Shown piece by piece: positions 47,099-54,472 of a stretch of 64,000 nt of DNA. The DNA comes from Sediminicola sp047612485 (GTDB lineage: Bacteria > Bacteroidota > Bacteroidia > Flavobacteriales > Flavobacteriaceae), in assembly GCA_047612485.1 (NCBI GenBank), contig JBLGAT010000004.1, positions 8,980 through 72,979 of the forward strand. Reading direction: 5' to 3'. The notes beneath the pieces were generated by a model, which saw only the letters and a program-made list of their open reading frames with translations, was not told the origin of the DNA and did no database searches. The position numbers and the translations under genes are program-made. Within the stretch, counting starts at the first letter, position 1; each line of letters starts with the position of its first letter.

Positions 47099-48444
47099 TG
47101 AAAAAGATAAGCTTATTGGTATTATTAACGGTACTGGGCAGTTGTCAGAAAAATGAAGAACCCATAATTATATCACCTAATCTACTGCATCTATCTATAG
47201 ATAAGGTTACGGATATAATGATTCATGACATCTTTTCCCCTCCAGTAGCCAGCAGAATTTTTGCCTATCCCAATATTGCGGCGTATGAGATAATTGCGGC
47301 AAATAATGAGCAATACAAATCCTTATCTGGCCAAGTTACCGATTTGACCCCCATTCCAAGTCCGAAATCGACTACCTCTATAAATCCACAATTGGCAGCC
47401 CTAATTGCGCATATGGATATGAGCCGTAGGTTAATCTTTAGCGAGGACAAGTTGAGTATTTTCAGGGATAGCCTCTATACGATTTGGTCATTGCAAAACC
47501 CAACTGAATTTGAGGCCTCAAAAGAGTACGGTTTATCGGTAGCCGAACACATTAGTGCTTGGATGGATAAGGACAATTACAAACAAACCCGAACCATGCC
47601 CAAATTTACGGTAATGTCCAATGAAGATTCACGCTGGCAGCCTACGCCTCCTTCCTATATGGACGGCATTGAGCCCCATTGGAGCAAAATACGTCCTTTT
47701 GTAATAGACTCCTCCGAACAATTTAAACCAGTGCCTCCCCCCGTGTTTTCTATGGATGTTGACTCTCCTTTTTACAAAGAATTAAAGGAAGTTTATGACA
47801 TCAGTAATGAAATTACTGCCAAGGGCGATTCTTCAGAAGAAATTGCCATGGCCAAATTTTGGGATTGCAACCCCTATGTTTCGGTGACCTACGGACATTT
47901 AATGTTTGCTACAAAAAAAATAACGCCAGGGGCACATTGGATCGGTATTGCTAAAATAGCTTGTAAAAAAACAAGTTCAGATTTTGACAAATCTATATTT
48001 GTATATACTAAAACATCCTTGGCCATTGCAGATGCCTTTATTAGCTGTTGGGATGAAAAATACAGAAGTAATTTAATACGGCCAGAAACACTTATCAATC
48101 AATATATAGACGAAAATTGGAAGCCAGTACTCCAAACTCCGCCATTTCCAGAATACACCAGTGGTCACAGTGTAGTCTCGGGCGCAGCTTCTACGGCATT
48201 GACCAATATATTTGGAGATAATTTTTCCTTTGAAGACGATACCGAAATACCTTATGGCCTGCCGGTCAGGAAGTTTCCTTCTTTTGCAAAGGCAGCTGAT
48301 GAAGCAGCCATCAGTAGAATGTACGGAGGAATCCATTATAGAGCTGCAGTAGAGGTGGGCGTAAAACAAGGCAGGGATTTAGGAAAATTTGTCATGGAAC
48401 AACTAAACATGAAACAAGAATCCCAATTAGCTACAATGCAGTAA
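47095..48444 (+). CDS. Vanadium haloperoxidase/PAP2-fold lipoprotein
   Basis: 449 residues. The lipobox is VLGSC (Cys17; Cys16 if the second ATG is used). All parts of the vanadate/phosphate pocket are there: KYRSNLIRP (Lys-x6-Arg-Pro), PEYTSGHSVVSG (Ser-Gly-His) and SRMYGGIHYRAA (Arg and catalytic His). The fold is shared by vanadium haloperoxidases and acid phosphatases, so both halide oxidation and phosphate removal are possible; the C-terminal GVKQGRDLG is typical of the haloperoxidase-labelled bacterial family. It is coupled to the third propeller protein and lies on the outside of the inner membrane. Confidence 0.85.
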   Translation: MMKKISLLVLLTVLGSCQKNEEPIIISPNLLHLSIDKVTDIMIHDIFSPPVASRIFAYPNIAAYEIIAANNEQYKSLSGQVTDLTPIPSPKSTTSINPQLAALIAHMDMSRRLIFSEDKLSIFRDSLYTIWSLQNPTEFEASKEYGLSVAEHISAWMDKDNYKQTRTMPKFTVMSNEDSRWQPTPPSYMDGIEPHWSKIRPFVIDSSEQFKPVPPPVFSMDVDSPFYKELKEVYDISNEITAKGDSSEEIAMAKFWDCNPYVSVTYGHLMFATKKITPGAHWIGIAKIACKKTSSDFDKSIFVYTKTSLAIADAFISCWDEKYRSNLIRPETLINQYIDENWKPVLQTPPFPEYTSGHSVVSGAASTALTNIFGDNFSFEDDTEIPYGLPVRKFPSFAKAADEAAISRMYGGIHYRAAVEVGVKQGRDLGKFVMEQLNMKQESQLATMQ

Positions 48445-48448
48445 TCAT

Positions 48449-49339
48449 ATGAAGAAATTCTTTTTAATTATTTCCTTTCTATTCATTATAGGGGCAATAT
48501 GGTATCTTTTTATCTATCCATACGATTATTTGGTCACCATAAAGGCGAAGGCAAATGCCGGCACTATTAACCAGACTATCAAACTATGGAATTCCACACT
48601 GGACAGCACTGAACTCACTACTGGCGCAGATCTAAATCATCTAGATCAGACCTTGCATTTTAATGACACTACCCATATCTATTCATGGGAGATCAGTGCA
48701 GTAAATGATTCTGTTTCCAAAATTAAGATCTTTGCCAAGGATAGTTCATATAGCTTCCTCAATAGGCTCAAAATCCCTTTTATTGATACCGATTTTGAAA
48801 AACGTACGGTTAAGACCCTCTCCGATTTTAATGAAAACCTACATAGCCACCTAAAAACAATTAGGGTAGAGGTGGTTGGTGAAGAAGAGATCGACACTAC
48901 CTTTTACGCTTATATAACTGTAAAGTCTTCCCAATTTGATAAGGCCCGTGGGATGATGAGAAACTTCCCCTTGCTTGACCCCTATTTGGTTGATAATGGC
49001 GCTAAATTAAAAGGCCGTCCCTTTATTGAAATAACCAAATGGGATATGGAAAAGGACAGTATTGAATACCGTTTCGGGTACCCTGTTATAAAATCTGATA
49101 GTTTACCCAACCATCCTGATCTAAAATATGGGTTTCGAAAGAAAAGTAAAGCCCTAAAAGCCATTTACAATGGTAACTATATTACCTCGGACCGGGCCTG
49201 GTATGCACTCTTGGATTATGCTAAAAAACATAATATTGATGTTACAGGACTCCCCCTCGAAATCTTTTATAATAACCCCAATATGGGCGGTGATGAACTA
49301 AATTGGACCGCAGAAGTATATATGCCATTGTCTAAATAA
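48449..49339 (+). CDS. Membrane-anchored SRPBCC/GyrI-like ligand-binding protein
   Basis: 296 residues. One N-terminal transmembrane helix (4-22) is followed by a domain resembling an SRPBCC fold (about 25-150) and a C-terminal GyrI-like small-molecule domain (about 155-296), recognised by YNGNYITSDRAWYALLDYAKK and PLEIFYNNP near the end. The typical conserved Glu of multidrug-binding members is not certain. It lies 4 bases after the haloperoxidase-like gene and before a terminator, so it is the last gene of that operon. Ligand unknown. Confidence 0.7.
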   Translation: MKKFFLIISFLFIIGAIWYLFIYPYDYLVTIKAKANAGTINQTIKLWNSTLDSTELTTGADLNHLDQTLHFNDTTHIYSWEISAVNDSVSKIKIFAKDSSYSFLNRLKIPFIDTDFEKRTVKTLSDFNENLHSHLKTIRVEVVGEEEIDTTFYAYITVKSSQFDKARGMMRNFPLLDPYLVDNGAKLKGRPFIEITKWDMEKDSIEYRFGYPVIKSDSLPNHPDLKYGFRKKSKALKAIYNGNYITSDRAWYALLDYAKKHNIDVTGLPLEIFYNNPNMGGDELNWTAEVYMPLSK

Positions 49340-49341
49340 TA

Positions 49342-49377
49342 AACTAAAAAAGCCCAACATGTTGGGCTTTTTTAGTT
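49342..49377. terminator. Bidirectional terminator (36-base perfect palindrome)
   Basis: 18-base arms 49342-49359 and 49360-49377 with no spacer: the core is GCCCAACA/TGTTGGGC flanked by A and T runs. It ends both the propeller operon (plus) and the TPR-protein operon (minus). Confidence 0.93.
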
Positions 49378-49399
49378 GAAGGACATTAACGAGAATGGA

Positions 49400-50557
49400 C
49401 TACTTCTCAAAATGAATTTCCTCTTTTAATTCATTTATTCGGCTTTGCGCAAATTCAGAGAAATAATCCTTTTTCTTGCCAAATGTTTCTATATAACTTT
49501 TATAACAGCCAAGTTTCATTTTAGGATCCTTATAAAACTGATCCGTCAGAAAACAAATCTCATACTTATACAAGTATCCTTCAGGATCTTCTTGTAGTGC
49601 ATTTTTATAATAATCAATAGCCAACCTTAAATCACCCTGATCAACAGAAATACGGGCCAAGGCATTATATTCCTTATCTAATATTATTTGCTGCTGCACT
49701 ATGGACTCTTTGATATAAAAGGCAGCACTATCCAATACTTTCAACTTCATGTATGCATTACCAAGACCAAATAATGCCTTGGGGTTCGTATGGTCCAAAT
49801 CTAAAAACCGCTGATAGGCTAGCTTTGACTTTTCATTTTCATTTTCATTTTTAACATCATAAAGAATCCCCAATTTTTCATAGATATACTCTGTCTTCTC
49901 ACCCAGTTCCAATAGTTGTTCATAGATGGGCAAAGCCCAATACAGCTTATTTGCATTGAAATAAGCCAAAGCTTTAAGGTTGAGTAATGCAACATCATTT
50001 TCATAAAATTGGAGGCCCATATCTATATAGATATGCACAGAATCCAGATTACGCTTTAGCAAATGATATTTTCCTAATTGATAGATGCTCCTCAAATGAG
50101 TACTATCCCTCCGTGTTGCCTCTTTAAATGCCTTATTGGCATTAGCAACATTAGCAACATCTTGCCAAGCCCTTCCCTTATAAAAATAAAACTCTGGATT
50201 TTCAGGTTGGTCAGCCGCTAATTGTTGAAATACTTCCAAAGCCTTAGTAGCTTTCTTGGTTTTTAAATACAGTTTTCCCAATTCAAAATTAGCGTGTATC
50301 TGTTCTTTATCCTTACTGACTACCGACTCATATTGCAATATAGCCTTGTCATAATTCCCAATAATGGCATAGGCATTAGCTATTTGAATGTCTGATTTAA
50401 GCGTTCCCACTTTAGCATAATAATTAATAGCCTCAGCGTGGTTTCCCAATTGATACAAACTATCGGCAATACCTAAATCCGAAGTTTGTGCTTCGGACTT
50501 TAGGCTAGCCATGACTAGAAGTATAAGATGGAAGAATTTCAAACGTACAATGCTCAT
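49400..50557 (-). CDS. Secreted TPR-repeat protein
   Basis: 385 residues. A Sec signal peptide ends SLKSEA-Q. Around ten tetratricopeptide repeats fill the rest (for example YYAKVGTLKSDIQIANAYA, ANFELGKLYLKTKKATKA, AIDYYKNALQEDPEGYLYK). A short run of Asn-Glu (NENENEK, coded by a six-base repeat at 49830-49847) lies in a loop. It starts 5 bases after the M56 receptor gene, so it is the third gene of the blaI operon and may be a periplasmic scaffold. Its partner is unknown. Confidence 0.82.
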   Translation of the reverse strand: MSIVRLKFFHLILLVMASLKSEAQTSDLGIADSLYQLGNHAEAINYYAKVGTLKSDIQIANAYAIIGNYDKAILQYESVVSKDKEQIHANFELGKLYLKTKKATKALEVFQQLAADQPENPEFYFYKGRAWQDVANVANANKAFKEATRRDSTHLRSIYQLGKYHLLKRNLDSVHIYIDMGLQFYENDVALLNLKALAYFNANKLYWALPIYEQLLELGEKTEYIYEKLGILYDVKNENENEKSKLAYQRFLDLDHTNPKALFGLGNAYMKLKVLDSAAFYIKESIVQQQIILDKEYNALARISVDQGDLRLAIDYYKNALQEDPEGYLYKYEICFLTDQFYKDPKMKLGCYKSYIETFGKKKDYFSEFAQSRINELKEEIHFEK

Positions 50558-50562
50558 TGGTC

Positions 50563-52209
50563 CTATTGCAGTTTAAAAGAAATAGGTATGGAATAAAGTA
50601 CATTAACTGCTACCCCTTCCCGTTTTCCTGCCACCATTTGTGGCAATCGCATTATTATTCGTGCAGCTTCATCTTCCAATAGTCGATCAGGTCCCCGCAT
50701 CTTAATATTTTTAATGACACCATCGGATCCTATAGAAAACATAATGCTTACTCTACCCTGTATTCCTTTTTCCTGTGCCTCGGAAGGGTAATTAAAATAT
50801 TTGCGGATATGCTCCTGCATTTTTTCATTAAAACAAGCCCGTTTATCTGTGGCGTTTTCGCAACCTGGGAAAACAGGTGCCTCGTCTACCTCACTAAATG
50901 TAGCTTCTATGTATTCTTGTTGTTCCTCCTCTAATTTGAAGGTGATAGGTATTGAAAATGGCACTCTTACAGCTCTCCCATTTTGTTTTCCAGGCCGCAT
51001 TTTTGGCAACTTGGAAATAATCCGTTCCGTTTCATCCTCCAGTAGTCTGCTTGGCCCCCTTTTTTTAATATTTATTATTTTCCCTACTTCATCCATGGTG
51101 AACATAACACTTACCCTTCCTTGAATTCCCCTCTCCTGTGCCTCGGCAGGGTAATTAAAATGTTTGCGGATATGTTCCTGAATTTTTTCTTGGAAACAGG
51201 CTCTTTTATCTGCTGCATTTTCACAGCCAGGAAAAACGGGTACTTCGTCTACACTGGCAAAAGGAACAACCAAACCTTCTTCTATGGAAGAATCGTTAGT
51301 GTTTCCAATACTTTTTGTTGACTCAAGCTGCTCCTCCTCAGGGACTTTACTGTTATTTCCCTCACAAGACGTGTAAAACAGCATTCCTGCAATTAGTGGT
51401 AACAAGAGTAAATACTTTAACTGCCAGACTTTCTTTGATTTTGATTTTTGTAGCATAACGATTCGTTTTTTGATTAATGATGATTTAAAAAATTGATTGA
51501 TGAATGAAATATGATGGGTTTGAAACACTTCAGCCAATAAATTCTGATACTGTTCATTTTTATTGGAGTTAGCCACCTTTGCATCGGCGATGAACTCGTG
51601 CAATTCGGAAATCCTGGATTGATACACATATACCAGAGGATTGAACCAGAACGCTATTCGCATCAGTTCAAAAAATACCAAATCCAAAGAATGCCGCTGC
51701 TGAATATGTACCAGTTCGTGCCGTAAAATACTTTCATGTTCCTTTTTTAAAACCTCATCCCCCAAGAAAATAGTTTTAAAAAAAGAAAATGCGATATTGC
51801 TCTTGGCCACTACTACCCTGGTAAAATGATTAAAATGGTGTACCTCCCCTTTATTTTTAAGCCGTTGGATTTGAACCAGCTTAAAAATGAATAGCACCGC
51901 TGCCAGAAACATGCCCCCATAAAGAGTCATTTCTTGCCAAGAAAGATTAAAATAAGAGGTCTCATTTGTAGCTATAACTTCAGGAGACATATTGAACCCC
52001 CATAAATATTCAGGGTACGCCATAAACTCCTTTGACACGGTCGCTTTTAATGCTTCAATCTTAATCCAAGGAAGCACTAAAGAAAGAGCAAAAGTTCCCA
52101 GCAAATAGGCCCTATTCCACTGAAAAAAGGTTTCCTTTTTCAAAAACAGGTCATAAATTACCAGAAATAACAACTGGAACGCCACACTTTCTAAAATGTA
52201 TTGTATCAT
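50563..52209 (-). CDS. BlaR1-type M56 metallopeptidase receptor with two TonB C-terminal domains
   Basis: 548 residues from ATG 52209 (MIQYILESVAFQ); the longer frame to 52248 adds 13 atypical residues. Transmembrane helices flank a zinc-protease domain with HELVHIQQRH (HExxH, about 178) and ELHEFIADA. Instead of a beta-lactam sensor there are two TonB C-terminal domains in tandem, each starting PVFPGCENA. They have a 121-residue period and high identity. One helix (LLLLPLIAGMLFYTSC) separates protease and TonB parts. It probably senses an envelope signal and cleaves the BlaI-type repressor encoded upstream. Confidence 0.85.
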   Translation of the reverse strand: MIQYILESVAFQLLFLVIYDLFLKKETFFQWNRAYLLGTFALSLVLPWIKIEALKATVSKEFMAYPEYLWGFNMSPEVIATNETSYFNLSWQEMTLYGGMFLAAVLFIFKLVQIQRLKNKGEVHHFNHFTRVVVAKSNIAFSFFKTIFLGDEVLKKEHESILRHELVHIQQRHSLDLVFFELMRIAFWFNPLVYVYQSRISELHEFIADAKVANSNKNEQYQNLLAEVFQTHHISFINQFFKSSLIKKRIVMLQKSKSKKVWQLKYLLLLPLIAGMLFYTSCEGNNSKVPEEEQLESTKSIGNTNDSSIEEGLVVPFASVDEVPVFPGCENAADKRACFQEKIQEHIRKHFNYPAEAQERGIQGRVSVMFTMDEVGKIINIKKRGPSRLLEDETERIISKLPKMRPGKQNGRAVRVPFSIPITFKLEEEQQEYIEATFSEVDEAPVFPGCENATDKRACFNEKMQEHIRKYFNYPSEAQEKGIQGRVSIMFSIGSDGVIKNIKMRGPDRLLEDEAARIIMRLPQMVAGKREGVAVNVLYSIPISFKLQ

Positions 52210-52278
52210 ACGCTGATTTTTAAATACTTTAAGGGTTAGAGTTGTCACTCATCCTGTTACTTTCTATCAAATAATATT

Positions 52279-52641
52279 CTATTCCTCGTCCTTTTTAATA
52301 TCCTTTAAGATCGACTCCAATTCCGAAAGGCTCATATCATTTTTCTTCATGAAAAAAGACACCATACTTTTAAAGGAACCTTGAAAATACCCGTCCATTA
52401 GCTTGGTAATGGAGGCATTACTATAATCAGATTTTTTTACCACAGGGAAGTATATATGACCTTTCCCTTCTTTTTCGTGATCCACAAAACCTTTACTTTC
52501 CAGAATCCGAACAATGGTGGAAACGGTATTATAGGCAGGTTTGGGATCCGGTAACTCTTCAATAACCGATGCCACATTACATTTCTGCAATTGCCATAGT
52601 ACCTGCATTACTTCTTCCTCTGCTTTGGTAAGTTGTTTCAT
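52279..52641 (-). CDS. BlaI/MecI-family transcriptional repressor
   Basis: 120 residues from ATG 52641 (MKQLTKAEEEVMQVLW), typical length. The winged helix is evident: VIEELPDPKPAYNTVSTIVRILESKGFV. BlaI repressors bind palindromic sites as dimers and are inactivated by proteolysis triggered by the M56 partner, which is the next gene. In-frame codons to 52698 are non-conserved and lie in the 5' UTR. It probably represses its own operon through the two palindromes at 52865-52898. Confidence 0.92.
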   Translation of the reverse strand: MKQLTKAEEEVMQVLWQLQKCNVASVIEELPDPKPAYNTVSTIVRILESKGFVDHEKEGKGHIYFPVVKKSDYSNASITKLMDGYFQGSFKSMVSFFMKKNDMSLSELESILKDIKKDEE

Positions 52642-52710
52642 TTTTTGTTTTTCTAAATTGTATGGTCGAGCGCTAACAGGCCCTATCTTTTCTATCAATA
52701 CTACTTTACA

Positions 52711-52807
52711 CCACTCGAGGAGGCATTTGCTTGTCAGGTCGAGCGCAGTCGAGACCTACTCAATACATCCCTTCAATACCTCTCGACTCCGCTCGAGGTG
52801 ACATTTG
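52711..52807. repeat. Small GTCGAG-type palindromic repeat element (MITE-like)
   Basis: Inverted arms at 52733-52754 and 52781-52802 match with three mismatches (core TCGAGCG.AGTCGAGA). A direct repeat of CTCGAGG..GCATTTG type also flanks it (52714-52729 and 52792-52807). This GC-rich block stands out from the AT-rich surroundings. Similar dispersed hairpins occur between genes in flavobacterial genomes as I recall, but copy number cannot be judged from one window. Confidence 0.6.
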
Positions 52808-52837
52808 ACACATAATTAACATGGTGATTGCTTAAAT

Positions 52838-52845
52838 CAAATATA
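52838..52845 (-). promoter_or_regulatory. -7 promoter box of the blaI operon
   Basis: Minus-strand TATATTTG matches TAnnTTTG. The -33 region would fall at about 52865-52869, inside the first operator, which is the expected place for repression. Confidence 0.55.
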
Positions 52846-52864
52846 TTTTTTATGTTGCTAATAT

Positions 52865-52898
52865 AACTAAAGTTTTAGTTTAAACTAATATTTTAGTT
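52865..52898. promoter_or_regulatory. Twin BlaI-type operators
   Basis: AACTAAAGTTTTAGTT (52865-52880) and AACTAATATTTTAGTT (52883-52898) are two 16-base palindromes spaced 18 bases start to start. They lie at the -33 region of the blaI promoter. Assignment to BlaI is inference from position, symmetry and the family's known autoregulation. Confidence 0.6.
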
Positions 52899-52985
52899 CG
52901 TAATTAAGAAAATAGTTGCTATCATTGGTTAATACCATGTAACTAATTCTCTTTATATTCGTTTCATCCCAATTAAAACAGGAAC

Positions 52986-53501
52986 ATGGATATTTTTTTG
53001 GTCCTTCTTGGATTTGTGTTGATGCTCACAGGGATTTTAGGTAGTTTACTCCCCGTTTTGCCAGGACCTCCAATCAGTTGGGTGGGTTTACTTTTACTCC
53101 ATTTTACAGAAGTTATTCCCATGGATTGGGAATTTCTGGGCATCACACTAATTATAGCGATCCTCGTATTTGGCTTGGATTATATCATCCCCGTAATGGG
53201 GACCAAAAAATTTGGAGGCAGTAAAGCCGGTATGTTGGGAACAACCGTAGGTCTTGTGGTAGCACTAGTATTTCCAATTCTGGGCATTTTTGGGATAATC
53301 GTATGGCCCTTTATCGGTGCTTTAGTTGGCGAACTTATCAACAGGGCTGATCATAAGACCGCATTAAAGTCGGCCTTCGGTTCCTTTCTTGGATTCTTGA
53401 CAGGGACTTTCCTTAAGTTTTTGGTGGCCACGGTTTTTTTAGGACTATTTGTTTCCACCGTTTGGGAATACAAAGGACTGCTTTTCCCATTTTTTACTTA
53501 A
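52986..53501 (+). CDS. DUF456 family membrane protein
   Basis: 171 residues, about five transmembrane helices, with the family start LLGSLLPVLPGPPISWVGLL and Gly-rich helix pairs resembling glycine-zipper proteins (AFGSFLGFLTGTFLKF). Function unknown. It overlaps the stop of the convergent LysR gene by 8 bases. Confidence 0.85.
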   Translation: MDIFLVLLGFVLMLTGILGSLLPVLPGPPISWVGLLLLHFTEVIPMDWEFLGITLIIAILVFGLDYIIPVMGTKKFGGSKAGMLGTTVGLVVALVFPILGIFGIIVWPFIGALVGELINRADHKTALKSAFGSFLGFLTGTFLKFLVATVFLGLFVSTVWEYKGLLFPFFT

Positions 53502-54393
53502 TATTCTTTTTTTTCAATAACAGATCCATGCAATGTTTTAAAGCGGGATTCCTATTATCATCTTTCCAGATCACAGAAAGAATTGCGCGTTGCGGGATAT
53601 TTTTAAGTTCTATAAATTTTACCCTCATATGAAAACCGTATTGCAGGGAAGTGGGCACAATGGCGATCCCCAGATTATTCTCCACCAATTTAAAAATAGT
53701 TTGGGCATGTACCGATTTGTGGGATACCTTGGGCGTAAATCCAGAATCCTCGCAGATACTCATGATCGTATCATAATACAATGGGCTATAATCTTGGGGA
53801 AAGAGAATAAAATTTTCCCCTGATAGCTGATGCACTCCTTCAAAATCTCTAGACAGGATTGGGTAGGCCTCTGGGAGCACCACTGAAAAGGTATCCTCAA
53901 AGACGGGGTGAATATGTATACCTTCCGGCACCCTTGCCAACCTCACAAAGCCAATATCAAGCTTATCTTTCATAACCGAATCTAATTGGGCTCGGTTGGA
54001 CAGTTCTTCCAAACTAGTTTTAACCTTTGGATACTTCTCTTTTAATGCAATCAATAAATCCGGAATTACATTTTGCATCGCAGAACCTAAAAAACCAATA
54101 CGCACCTCTCCAGAATCCCCATCTTTCATAAGCTCCAAATGTTTTTTAGTAAGATCAAGGTGATTAAGGATATATTGAAGTTCGGCTCTTAAATAATCCC
54201 CTGCAGGAGTCAGGGTCACCTTTTTTTTACTTCGAACAAATAAAGGGGTATCTAAAATTTCTTCCATTTGTTTTATTTGCCTGCTTAACCCAGGCTGGGA
54301 AATACAAAGCTTTTCAGCGGCTTTTCGATAATGCAATTCTTCAGCCACAGCTAAAAAATATTTAAAATGTCTAAGTTCTAATTGATAACCCAT
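53494..54393 (-). CDS. LysR-family regulator, probable control of the hut operon
   Basis: 299 residues from ATG 54391-54393 (MGYQLELRHFKYFLAVAEEL); a longer open frame reaches into hutH and is not used. The HTH is HYRKAAEKLCISQPGLSRQIKQMEE (split: HYRKAAEKLCISQPG and LSRQIKQMEE); the substrate-binding domain follows (VRIGFLGSAMQNVIPDLL). It is divergent from hutH with 79 bases between, the usual LysR-target arrangement, so urocanate or histidine may be the co-inducer. That is inference. Confidence 0.85.
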   Translation of the reverse strand: MGYQLELRHFKYFLAVAEELHYRKAAEKLCISQPGLSRQIKQMEEILDTPLFVRSKKKVTLTPAGDYLRAELQYILNHLDLTKKHLELMKDGDSGEVRIGFLGSAMQNVIPDLLIALKEKYPKVKTSLEELSNRAQLDSVMKDKLDIGFVRLARVPEGIHIHPVFEDTFSVVLPEAYPILSRDFEGVHQLSGENFILFPQDYSPLYYDTIMSICEDSGFTPKVSHKSVHAQTIFKLVENNLGIAIVPTSLQYGFHMRVKFIELKNIPQRAILSVIWKDDNRNPALKHCMDLLLKKKNIK

Positions 54394-54472
54394 AGCTATT
54401 GAATATTGACAAAATTGGTATTGGTGATTATCAAACTTAATCAATAAATTTATAGTATTAAAATTGTAACCC
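54394..54472. promoter_or_regulatory. lysR-hutH divergent control region
   Basis: 79 bases. TAAAATTG (54459-54466) is a one-mismatch -7 box but sits only 6 bases from the hutH ATG. ATTGATAA-type and TTGGT/ACCAA fragments near 54410-54440 could hold LysR sites, but I see no clean T-N11-A palindrome. Confidence 0.35.

Larger units (their letters stand above)
52642..52985. other. 344-base divergent intergenic region between blaI and the DUF456 gene
   Basis: It holds, from left to right: a repeat element (52711-52807), a minus-strand -7 box (52838-52845), twin BlaI operators (52865-52898), and a weak plus-strand -7 box TATATTCG near 52954. No gene is seen. The blaI mRNA would carry the repeat element in a 5' UTR of about 190 bases. 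Confidence 0.6.

Noticed and set aside
49830..49847. Three-unit six-base repeat (NENENE) as a phase-variable tract
   Set aside because: Units are in-frame hexamers, so slippage would not shift the frame, and three copies are too few.
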